Assembly (NCBI GenBank): GCA_002404865.1 | Contig: DHKP01000023.1 | Span: 1 to 8,391 of the forward strand | Direction: 5' to 3' | DNA from: Caryophanales bacterium UBA4691 | GTDB lineage: Bacteria > Bacillota_I > Bacilli_A > RFN20 > CAG-826 | DNA length: 8,391 bases | Part shown: in pieces, positions 1 to 5,909 of the stretch | How the letters are laid out: each line of letters begins with the position of its first letter | Position numbering within the stretch: the stretch's first letter is position 1 | Program-made: the position numbers and the translations under genes | Notes under the pieces: generated by a model | What the model saw: the letters and a program-made list of their open reading frames with translations, nothing else | Told to the model about the DNA's origin: nothing | Database searches by the model: none

Positions 1-228
1 CTTGAAGACGCGGATTTTTATTTGACTCGCTATCGAAGCGGTATAAGAAGATTTGACGAAAGAAAGTTAAGATATGTTGACTAGTGATTTTGGAAATAGA
101 GTAACGATGAGTCTCGATGACGGCCATTCATTTTTGGCGAAAAAAGCCGAGTAGATGGGGAAAAGAAAGGCGATGCTTTTAACTTTATTAAATTAGCTGA
201 TTTCTTGAATATTTGTTTTGCTAGATAA
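1..228 (+). pseudogene. Possible decayed coding remnant, product unknown
   Basis: Three consecutive open stretches read in different frames. Positions 1-84 (frame 1) end in DERKLRYVD and TAG. Positions 86-153 (frame 2) include DFGNRVTMSLDDG and end in TAG. From 154 frame 1 reads GEKKGDAFNFIKLADFLNI and ends in TAA at 226-228. The composition (D/E/K/R rich, with GAC, GCG and GAT codons) resembles the intact genes, and this succession is what a gene broken by indels leaves behind. No start or family is recognised. The first 84 bases could instead be the true C-terminus of a gene entering from the left, with the rest being chance. The minus strand over 1-80 is also partly open, so confidence is low. 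Confidence 0.22.
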
Positions 229-236
229 ATATTAAG
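204..236. repeat. A/T-rich stem-loop, one-base bulge
   Basis: CTT-G-AATATTT (204-214) pairs with AAATATTAAG (227-236). This gives ten base pairs interrupted only by bulged G207, around a 12-nt loop. No T-run follows, so it is not a classical terminator. The same bases contain TTGAAT (205-210) and AATATT (228-233) at a 17-bp spacing, which could be a weak promoter firing near 240, just before the segment bounded by inverted repeats. The two readings are alternatives, and neither is proven. Confidence 0.35.
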
Positions 237-244
237 TTGCTGAA

Positions 245-432
245 AGAGGCGAGTGCGCAAAACAAACGCCTTATTTTATCCAGCAAATGGACAAAAGTCA
301 GTGGCTTGTGGCTTAAAGGAATAGCGGTAGTAGAGGTATACCCATCTCATCAACAGTTTGCCAATAATCTAGAGCCTTACAAGAATTGTATTCTTACCTG
401 CGACACTAGTCTACCGCTAGGGCCTCGCCTCT
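245..432. other. Segment bounded by 9-bp inverted repeats; candidate structured RNA
   Basis: AGAGGCGAG at 245-253 is the exact reverse complement of CTCGCCTCT at 424-432. Nested inside, TAGCGGTAG at 322-330 is the exact reverse complement of CTACCGCTA at 411-419. A hairpin AAGAAT-TGT-ATTCTT lies at 381-395, an 8-bp palindrome GGTATACC at 335-342, a small hairpin TCCA/TGGA at 279-291, and a tandem GTGGCTT pair at 301-314. Two nested perfect 9-bp helices with a local hairpin suggest a folded transcript of about 190 nt or a small element with terminal inverted repeats. A 65-codon frame starting at TTG 237 and ending at 434 covers the same bases. It lacks a clear ribosome site and resembles nothing I know, so I do not call it a gene. 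No target-site duplication is visible. Confidence 0.35.
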
Positions 433-472
433 AAATAATAACGGCATGGGCTAATAAGCAATGAATCAGATG

Positions 473-499
473 CTTACAATTTCTTTACGTTCTTTTACA
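473..499 (+). promoter_or_regulatory. Candidate PHO box (PhoP-binding direct repeats)
   Basis: Three hexamers CTTACA (473-478), TTTACG (484-489) and TTTACA (494-499) are separated by 5 and 4 bp, so their TTAC cores recur every 11 and 10 bp on one face of the helix. This matches the Bacillus PhoP box rule: TT(A/C/T)ACA direct repeats with spacers near 5 bp, usually just upstream of the -10. The array lies in front of pstS in a locus that also encodes a PhoP-like regulator. A fourth repeat is not recognisable. The regulatory role is inferred. Confidence 0.55.
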
Positions 500-508
500 A
501 GTTTCTGG

Positions 509-514
509 TATAAG
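509..514 (+). promoter_or_regulatory. Putative -10 of the pst operon promoter
   Basis: TATAAG begins 9 bp after the last PHO-box repeat and would place transcription initiation near 520. The PHO box would then lie at about -47 to -21, the usual position for PhoP-activated promoters, with no good independent -35. TAGAAT at 532-537 is an alternative -10 with a start near 544. In either case the leader is short. The pstS ribosome site is probably GAAAGG at 549-554, 11 nt before the ATG. Confidence 0.4.
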
Positions 515-565
515 GCAATTTTCTTTCTTCCTAGAATGTTTCTCGTTTGAAAGGCAAAAAAGAAA

Positions 566-1552
566 ATGAAGAAATCATTAAAAAGTCTCGCTCTCGTCTT
601 CTCTAGCTTAGCGTTATTCAGCTGCGGACAAGAACAAAAAGGTTCGAAAGATAATGGGTCAAACGAGGAACCCAACACCACATTCACTCCAGTGGAGCTT
701 AAGTCTTGCGGCTCTACCTCCGTTGATAAAGTCATCTCCGCTTTAGGAACTAAGTTTGCGGATTTAACTGGCAACAAAGTTACCTTAAAGAAAGATCAAC
801 ACGGTAGTGGCGATGCCACGACTGGCGTTACTAAAGGCAAGAATAACACCAAATACGATATCGGTTTCCTTTCTAGAGAAATCAAGGATAGCGAAAAGAA
901 AGATTTAACGGAAGCGAACAAAACCGGCGCAATGTGCAAAGACGCGGTTGTTGCTATCGTTAATTCCGCGAATAGCTATGAAGCGACCGATAAGGCTACT
1001 TTAAGCGCCATCTATAAAGGCGAAAAGAAGACTTGGGCCGAGGTTAAAGAAGGTTTAGAAGGCAATATTAAGCTTTATTCAAGAGAAGCGGGTTCTGGAA
1101 CGAGAGAATGCTTCTTCGAAGGAATTGGCTATGGCGCTGTCAAGGCGGAAGATAAGTGGAATACAGGCGTCACTGTTTCTAGCCAAGCTACTAATGGCGA
1201 TATGATGAATGCCGTTAAAGCCGATTCTCTTGGTATTGGTTATTGCTCTTTAGACTCTCTATCTAGCGCTAGTGGCATTAAAGGTTTGAAGTTTGAAGGT
1301 GTCGCGGCAAGCGAAGAAACCGTTAATGATGGGACATATAAGCTTAGCCGTAACTTCAACTATGTGATCCGTGGTGATTATAGCGAAGAGAACGCTAACC
1401 TCAAAACGGCTGTCAATGCTTTCGTTGACTTCATGAGTACCAAAGAAGGAAAAGCGGTCATCAAAACCGCTGGCGGAATTATCTCGGGCTTAGATAGTGC
1501 TCCAACCTGGGCTTCGGTGCAAAAAGCTAAGTATCCAGATTTAGCAAAATAA
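566..1552 (+). CDS. pstS: Phosphate ABC transporter substrate-binding lipoprotein PstS
   Basis: This 328-residue protein captures phosphate outside the membrane and hands it to PstC/PstA. The N-terminus is a lipoprotein signal: MKKSLKS, a hydrophobic stretch at about 8-19, and lipobox LFSC with Cys20 as the lipidated residue. A Ser/Asn/Glu-rich linker follows (about 21-42). The mature domain starts with the phosphate loop SCGSTSVDKV (47-56), then GSGD at 80-83, YDIGFLSR at 97-104 (Asp98 corresponding to the conserved anion-binding Asp), and REAGSGTRE at 173-181. That last motif is the PstS signature in which Arg and SGT contact phosphate. The length is normal for the family. The ATG at 566 gives a complete signal peptide. 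The gene heads the operon behind the PHO box. Cysteines at 48, 124, 182 and 227 are more than is usual for an exported protein. Family identification is strong; individual ligand residues are by analogy with E. coli PstS. Confidence 0.95.
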   Translation: MKKSLKSLALVFSSLALFSCGQEQKGSKDNGSNEEPNTTFTPVELKSCGSTSVDKVISALGTKFADLTGNKVTLKKDQHGSGDATTGVTKGKNNTKYDIGFLSREIKDSEKKDLTEANKTGAMCKDAVVAIVNSANSYEATDKATLSAIYKGEKKTWAEVKEGLEGNIKLYSREAGSGTRECFFEGIGYGAVKAEDKWNTGVTVSSQATNGDMMNAVKADSLGIGYCSLDSLSSASGIKGLKFEGVAASEETVNDGTYKLSRNFNYVIRGDYSEENANLKTAVNAFVDFMSTKEGKAVIKTAGGIISGLDSAPTWASVQKAKYPDLAK

Positions 1553-2562
1553 TGATGGACGCTTCTAGTAAAGAAAAAAGCATCTACGAAAGAAAAAGGC
1601 TTCTCGATAAAATCGTGAAGTACTTTTTCCTTTTTTTGGCGATACTGTGCGCATCGTTTGTTATCTTCATCGCAATCTTTATCGCCTATAAAGGGATATA
1701 CCCGTTTTTCCATAACTATTCTCTTCAAGGAGGGGAATTCCTTCATCAAGACATTGGCTTGTTCTTTTCTAACCCAAGATGGCTATATGATGGCACAGGT
1801 GGAATGTTTTTCTTGCTTTTAACCACCCTTTATACCACATTGCTTAGTTTATTGATTTCCGTTCCTACTTCGATTTTCACCGCCTTATTATTGGTTAGAG
1901 TCGTCCCAAAATGCATTAAAGGCGTTTTACAAAGCGCGGTAGATCTACTCGCTTCAATCCCTTCGGTCATTTACGGCTTATTCGGCGTTGGTGTGATTTG
2001 CCCATTTGTCGCTTCTTTGGGCGTAGAAACATTTGGAGGAAGATCTATCCTTTCTGGCATCATTGTCCTTGCCTTGATGTCTATTCCTACGATGACTACT
2101 TTATCGATTAACGCGATGGAAGCGGTTGATCCTCGACTCATTAATTCTTCGATTGCTTTAGGCGCGAGCAAAGCGCAAACCGATTTCAAAATCGTGATCG
2201 GAACCGCCACATCGGGGATTTTTGCCGGGATAATTCTTGGAATCGGTAGAGCTTTAGGAGAAGCGACCGCAATCCAAATGGTTATCGGAAATAACTCCTT
2301 AGGGACCTCTTTCTATAACGTTTTCGCCCCTGGCAACACCTTAACGAGCGCGATGCTTGCAGGAATTGGCGAAGCGGCAGGAATTGGCTATGATGTCCGT
2401 TTCTCTTTAGGGCTAGTTCTCATTGTCGTGATTCTATTGACCTCCGCCATTCTCAATATGATTAAAAAGAGAATGAATCCGAATTACAAAAAAGAAGAGT
2501 CTTTGTTCTATAAAATAAAAACCCTCATCCTCAAAAAGAAGGAGGTAAAAGAAAATGAATAA
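1552..2562 (+). CDS. pstC: Phosphate ABC transporter permease PstC
   Basis: This is one of the two membrane subunits forming the phosphate channel (336 aa, against about 320 in E. coli). Predicted membrane segments lie near residues 22-47, 86-116, 130-155, 166-190, 218-245 and 285-305. The EAA-type loop that docks on the PstB ATPase reads ALGASKAQTDFKIVI (202-216), followed by GRALGEATAIQM (232-243), typical of PstC. SIPSVIYGLFG (135-145) is also a family hallmark. The A of the start codon is the last base of the pstS stop (TAATG). A second ATG follows at once at 1555. No Shine-Dalgarno sequence is visible, so initiation probably depends on ribosomes finishing pstS. A Lys/Glu-rich cytoplasmic tail (about 305-336) extends past the last helix, and its DNA carries the pstA ribosome site. 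Confidence 0.94.
   Translation: MMDASSKEKSIYERKRLLDKIVKYFFLFLAILCASFVIFIAIFIAYKGIYPFFHNYSLQGGEFLHQDIGLFFSNPRWLYDGTGGMFFLLLTTLYTTLLSLLISVPTSIFTALLLVRVVPKCIKGVLQSAVDLLASIPSVIYGLFGVGVICPFVASLGVETFGGRSILSGIIVLALMSIPTMTTLSINAMEAVDPRLINSSIALGASKAQTDFKIVIGTATSGIFAGIILGIGRALGEATAIQMVIGNNSLGTSFYNVFAPGNTLTSAMLAGIGEAAGIGYDVRFSLGLVLIVVILLTSAILNMIKKRMNPNYKKEESLFYKIKTLILKKKEVKENE
2539..2545 (+). promoter_or_regulatory. Strong ribosome binding site for pstA
   Basis: AAGGAGG is a near-perfect anti-16S match, 9 nt before the ATG at 2555 and inside the 3' end of pstC. It fixes the pstA start, and it is the best ribosome site in the operon along with that of phoU. Confidence 0.75.
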
Positions 2563-3802
2563 TAGTGAATTTTCTACTCCCGCTTTATCGCGTCGTATCC
2601 ACACTCGTAGGCTCAAAGACGCTGGATCATACTTGACGACGATTCTATTCTCCTGCATTACTTTTGCGGTTTTGATTTGGATGGTCATTTATGTCTTCCA
2701 AAATGGGGCGCAATATTTAAGCTGGGATTTTATCACCGGCGATTATAACCAACATTCCTATACCATCCGTAGCAAGGATGGCGAAGAAGTGCCGACGACA
2801 TCTTATTTTGATAATGTCGATAATGTCGAAGCCTATTCTTCGCGTTGGGGGGTTGGTTTTATAGATGGAAAAAACGGCGAAGACAACGTTATCTATATTG
2901 TTTCTATCGCCGAAGGCTCTCCTTTCAATAACCTTGTTGATTCCTCAAACCAAGCAATCGCGATCAACACCAATTATTTTTTATCCTCTTTGGTCGCTTT
3001 TGATGATGATGGCGATATGAGCGTATACGGGGCTAAAGAAGGCGCGAAAGCGTTGTCAGAAGGATTAGAAAAAGCTAATTCGATATTCGACGGTACCTTA
3101 ACGAGCCAAGGCAAGGGGATAAGAGGTTCCTTGCTCACCACTCTTTGTCTCATCGGCTTTTCGCTTTTATTCGCTTTGCCTTTAGGGATAGGAGGCGCGA
3201 TTTATTTAGCGATATACGCGAAGGATACGTCTTTGACTAGAGCGATAAGAACCCTTATCGATGTCACTAGCGGCATCCCTTCGATTATCTTTGGCTTAGC
3301 TGGAGCGTTAATCTTTATTCCTTTTATGAACGGCATCACCGGACATACGGGAGGTTCGATCTTCTCAGGCTCTTTGACTTTAGCGATTATGCTTCTCCCT
3401 ACGATTGTGAAAACCGTCGAAGAATCGATTAAAGTAGTTCCGGCTTCTCTTTCCCAAGCCTCTTTAGCGCTTGGGGCAAGCAAGGTGCAGACGATTTTCA
3501 AAGTCATCATCCCAAATTCCTTGCCCGGGATATTGAGTGCGACTCTTCTATCGATTGGGAGGATCATCGGAGAATCCGCTGCCTTGATTTTCTCAATGGG
3601 CGCGGTAATTGGCGATAATGTGTCTTTGCTTAATGGCCAAGCCTCTTTAGCGGTTCATATTTGGACGTGCTTACAAGGAGAATCTCCGCAATACGGCTCT
3701 GCTTGTGCGATTTCTATTATCATTCTCGTCGTGGTTTTGGTCTTATCGCTACTTGTTAAGCTTCTCTCCTATCAACTGAATAAGAAGAAAGGTAAACATT
3801 AA
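2555..3802 (+). CDS. pstA: Phosphate ABC transporter permease PstA with large extracytoplasmic insert (PDZ-like)
   Basis: This is the second channel subunit. At 415 aa it is about 120 residues longer than ordinary PstA (about 280-300). After TM1 (about 25-48) comes the usual WDFITG motif (57-62). The family normally moves on quickly to the next helix, but here it resumes only at GKGIRGSLLTTL (186-197). The intervening 63-185 should lie outside the cell. It contains RWGVGF (97-102) and NVIYIVSIAEGSPF (111-124), resembling the GLGF loop and the strand plus GSPA region of PDZ domains. An acidic stretch FDDDGD (149-154) and a possible helix at 160-177 follow. The conserved core includes SGIPSIIFGLAG (239-250), the ATPase-contacting loop LALGASKVQTIFKVIIP (304-320) and GRIIGESAALIF (335-346). 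The gene overlaps pstC by 8 nt (ATGAATAA) behind a strong ribosome site. The permease call is firm; the PDZ reading is by eye. Confidence 0.93.
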   Translation: MNNSEFSTPALSRRIHTRRLKDAGSYLTTILFSCITFAVLIWMVIYVFQNGAQYLSWDFITGDYNQHSYTIRSKDGEEVPTTSYFDNVDNVEAYSSRWGVGFIDGKNGEDNVIYIVSIAEGSPFNNLVDSSNQAIAINTNYFLSSLVAFDDDGDMSVYGAKEGAKALSEGLEKANSIFDGTLTSQGKGIRGSLLTTLCLIGFSLLFALPLGIGGAIYLAIYAKDTSLTRAIRTLIDVTSGIPSIIFGLAGALIFIPFMNGITGHTGGSIFSGSLTLAIMLLPTIVKTVEESIKVVPASLSQASLALGASKVQTIFKVIIPNSLPGILSATLLSIGRIIGESAALIFSMGAVIGDNVSLLNGQASLAVHIWTCLQGESPQYGSACAISIIILVVVLVLSLLVKLLSYQLNKKKGKH

Positions 3803-3804
3803 TT

Positions 3805-4566
3805 ATGGAAAAGGAAACAATATTCTCGTGCAAAAACGTAAACCTTTATTACGAAAACGGAAAAAAGCACGCCTTGAAGAATATCAATCTCGATATTTAT
3901 AAAAACAAAGTCACCGCCTTTATCGGTCCTTCAGGGTGTGGGAAATCTACCCTTTTGCGTTGCTTTGACCGCATGAACGATTTGGTGGATGGCTGCAAAA
4001 TCGAAGGGGATATCACTTTCTGCAACGAAGATATCAATAGCATTAATACTATTTATCTAAGAACGAAAGTCGGCATGGTATTTCAACAGCCTAACCCCTT
4101 CCCGATGTCGATCAAAAACAACGTCATCTATGGGCCAAAATGCCAAGGAGAAAGACGGAAGGATTATCTTAATGAGCTCGTCAAAGAATCCTTAATAGAA
4201 GCTAGCTTATATGATGAAGTGAAGGATGAGCTTAACAAAAACGCGACCGCCTTATCGGGAGGGCAGCAACAGCGTCTATGCATCGCTAGAACCTTAGCGA
4301 TGAAACCGGATGTCATCTTGATGGATGAGCCCACTAGCGCCCTTGACCCGATCGCGACCGCGAAAATCGAAGACCTCATCAAAGAGCTCAAAAAGAAATA
4401 CACGATTGTCATTGTTACCCATAATATGCAGCAAGCAGCCCGTATTTCCGATTACACTGCTTTCTTCATGCTAGGCGAATTAGTCGAATACAATAAAACA
4501 GATGATTTCTTCGCTCATCCAAGGGATAAGCGCAGCAATGATTACATTACAGGGAGGTTCGGATAA
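3805..4566 (+). CDS. pstB: Phosphate ABC transporter ATP-binding protein PstB
   Basis: This cytoplasmic ATPase powers phosphate import. At 253 aa it is full length. All nucleotide-binding motifs are intact: Walker A GPSGCGKS (41-48), Q-loop MVFQQPNPFPMS (91-102, where QQPNPFP is diagnostic of PstB), signature LSGGQQQR (150-157), Walker B ILMDEP (171-176) with catalytic Glu175, and switch His206 in VTHNMQQAAR. The C-terminal part (GELVEYNKTDDFF, then DYITGRFG) also matches PstB and not other ABC subfamilies. It starts two bases after the pstA stop, with a modest GAAAGG site at 3787-3792. Its own stop overlaps the phoU start. Confidence 0.97.
   Translation: MEKETIFSCKNVNLYYENGKKHALKNINLDIYKNKVTAFIGPSGCGKSTLLRCFDRMNDLVDGCKIEGDITFCNEDINSINTIYLRTKVGMVFQQPNPFPMSIKNNVIYGPKCQGERRKDYLNELVKESLIEASLYDEVKDELNKNATALSGGQQQRLCIARTLAMKPDVILMDEPTSALDPIATAKIEDLIKELKKKYTIVIVTHNMQQAARISDYTAFFMLGELVEYNKTDDFFAHPRDKRSNDYITGRFG
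4552..4557 (+). promoter_or_regulatory. Ribosome binding site for phoU
   Basis: GGGAGG lies 8 nt before the phoU ATG (4566), inside the last codons of pstB. It supports the ATG that overlaps the pstB stop as the true start. Confidence 0.65.
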
Positions 4567-5210
4567 TGGAAATCGATGAAAGAATGAACGCGATATGTCT
4601 CAATATCATGTCGATGTTCGATATGACGATTAAATTTTTAGACGAAGCGGTGGACGTTTATTTGAATTCTAGCATTGTCGCAATGCCTAAGATCGACGAT
4701 AACAAAATCGATCATCTTGAGCGCTCCATCGAAGAAGAATGCCTTATGTTGATTTTGAAAGAGCGCCCTTTCTCCAAGGATTTAAGAAAAGTAACGGGTA
4801 TCTTTAAGCTCGTGGAAGATATCGAACGCTTAGGCGATCACGCGGAAGATTTATTATGGACGATCACGAATCTATTAAAGTATTCTGGCGGCGTCAAAAT
4901 CGATTCTTTGGTGGAGGAAGCGAAAGTCGCGATGAGCATGGTGAAGGATTCTTACACTTGCTTTGCTAAAAGCGACACCAAATTAGCGGATGAAATCTGT
5001 AAGCGCGACGATATCGTGGATAACTTATATTTGAAGTCCTTAAAAGAAATCCCCCAAACAAAGGATAAATACCATCTTGATGATGATTTCATTTTGTATT
5101 GCACTTTATTAAGCAAATACTTGGAGCGTATTGCTGATCACGCCTCCAATATCGCAGAATGGGTGGATTATATCGAAACCGGATACTATAAAGACGAAGT
5201 GATAATTTAA
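4566..5210 (+). CDS. phoU: Phosphate signalling protein PhoU
   Basis: PhoU is the cytoplasmic link between the Pst transporter and the PhoR kinase. It represses the regulon when phosphate is plentiful and limits Pst activity. This 214-aa protein has the normal length and the characteristic two similar three-helix halves. The first half carries ERPFSKDLRKV (66-76) and LVEDIERLGDHAED (82-95). The second carries LSKYLERIADHASNIAEWV (182-200). The E(D)xxxD clusters in these helices are the family's metal-binding motifs. Some PhoU proteins bind Fe or other metals there; metal binding here is inferred. The gene overlaps pstB by one base (TAATG) and comes directly before the kinase/regulator pair, the arrangement expected if PhoU reports transporter state to PhoR. 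Confidence 0.94.
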   Translation: MEIDERMNAICLNIMSMFDMTIKFLDEAVDVYLNSSIVAMPKIDDNKIDHLERSIEEECLMLILKERPFSKDLRKVTGIFKLVEDIERLGDHAEDLLWTITNLLKYSGGVKIDSLVEEAKVAMSMVKDSYTCFAKSDTKLADEICKRDDIVDNLYLKSLKEIPQTKDKYHLDDDFILYCTLLSKYLERIADHASNIAEWVDYIETGYYKDEVII

Positions 5211-5228
5211 TGGTTATAATATAAAAGT
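5210..5228 (+). promoter_or_regulatory. phoU-regulator junction: four-codon mini-ORF and perfect -10 hexamer
   Basis: The phoU stop overlaps an ATG (TAATG, ATG at 5210-5212) that opens a four-codon frame M-V-I-I ending in TAA at 5222-5224, four bases before the regulator's ATG. The same bases contain TATAAT (5215-5220), a perfect -10 sequence. No convincing -35 lies 16-18 bp upstream, and no Shine-Dalgarno sequence precedes 5229. Either ribosomes reinitiate from phoU via the mini-ORF, or a promoter here gives a nearly leaderless regulator mRNA starting near 5227. Both readings are inferred. Confidence 0.35.
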
Positions 5229-5909
5229 ATGGTAACGAAAGATTATTTAATTTATTCGCTAGAAGACGACCCCAATATTTCGCATTTGCTTGATTTAGCA
5301 TTAACGGGGCAAGGCTATGAATTTAAAGCGTTCCTTGATTACGCAACTTTCAAAACTGCCTTTGACGAGAAGAAACCAAATATGATTCTTCTTGATTTGA
5401 TGTTACCCGTTAAACCAGGCGAAGAAATCTTAAAAGACATTCGTTCGGACGCTTGTAACGATGACATTCAAATTATCATTATTTCCGCAAAAAACCTTCA
5501 GATCAATAAAATCGATGGCCTTGATTTGGGTGCGGATGATTATATTTGTAAGCCATTTGACGTCATGGAGCTCATTTCGAGAGTGAATGCGCGCGCTCGG
5601 CGCTCCATCAAAAAGAATTGCTTAAAGATTCGCTCTCTTACTTTTGACCAAACGACGAAAACCGTGAAGCGGAACGATGACGAAATCCATTTCACGCAGG
5701 GTGAATCGCTGATTCTTTTCGAACTTGTTAAAAATGTCGGGAATCCCGTGACGAGAAATGCTCTTTTCAAAGTCTTGTGGGGGGATGAAGGGAATTACGA
5801 AACGAGGATTCTTGATATGCACATTAAGGAAATCAGACGGAAGCTCGCTAGCGATAGCGATTTAATCGAAACCATATATGGAGTAGGCTATAAACTAAAG
5901 AATGAATAA
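5229..5909 (+). CDS. phoP: Two-component response regulator, PhoP/PhoB (OmpR) type
   Basis: This 226-aa transcription factor is phosphorylated by the adjacent PhoR-like kinase and should activate phosphate-starvation genes. The receiver domain (about 5-122) has the acidic pair in LEDDPN (Asp13/Asp14), phosphoacceptor Asp56 in ILLDLMLP, switch Ser86 in IISAK and Lys108 in ICKPFD. The C-terminal winged helix (about 133-225) shows FTQGESLILFELV (155-167), WGDEG, TRILDMHIKEIRRKL (192-206, the recognition-helix region) and ETIYGVGYKL (214-223). That is standard OmpR/PhoB architecture with all catalytic residues present. The ATG at 5229 leaves a short lead before the first strand, and no alternative start fits better. 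There is no visible ribosome site. Assignment to PhoP rather than another OmpR-family regulator rests largely on context; PhoB is the equivalent name in other phyla. Confidence 0.9.
   Translation: MVTKDYLIYSLEDDPNISHLLDLALTGQGYEFKAFLDYATFKTAFDEKKPNMILLDLMLPVKPGEEILKDIRSDACNDDIQIIIISAKNLQINKIDGLDLGADDYICKPFDVMELISRVNARARRSIKKNCLKIRSLTFDQTTKTVKRNDDEIHFTQGESLILFELVKNVGNPVTRNALFKVLWGDEGNYETRILDMHIKEIRRKLASDSDLIETIYGVGYKLKNE

Noticed and set aside
247..277. Terminator AGGCG...CGCCT followed by TATTTTAT
   Set aside because: Only five pairs around a 15-nt loop, with a broken T-tract; its left arm is shared with the stronger 9-bp outer helix.
300..420. 5S rRNA-like look (TAGCGGTAG, GAGGTATACCC, CCTGCGA near the end)
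   Set aside because: The near-universal CCGAAC and GAAGTTAAG loop segments are absent, and the helix that closes encloses only 98 nt.
237..434. 65-codon frame from TTG as a small protein gene
   Set aside because: It has a TTG start without a clear ribosome site, no recognisable domain, odd composition, and lies over the nested inverted repeats, which explain the sequence better.
405..445. T-box riboswitch antiterminator (TACCGC near a G/C stem)
   Set aside because: The TGGNACCGCG core is not matched, no T-run terminator follows, and a tRNA-sensing leader makes little sense before pstS.
466..777. Minus-strand frame of 103 aa over the pstS promoter and start
   Set aside because: It is antisense to the PHO box and the PstS signal peptide, with no ribosome site or recognisable motif; other minus-strand frames inside the operon are likewise shadows.
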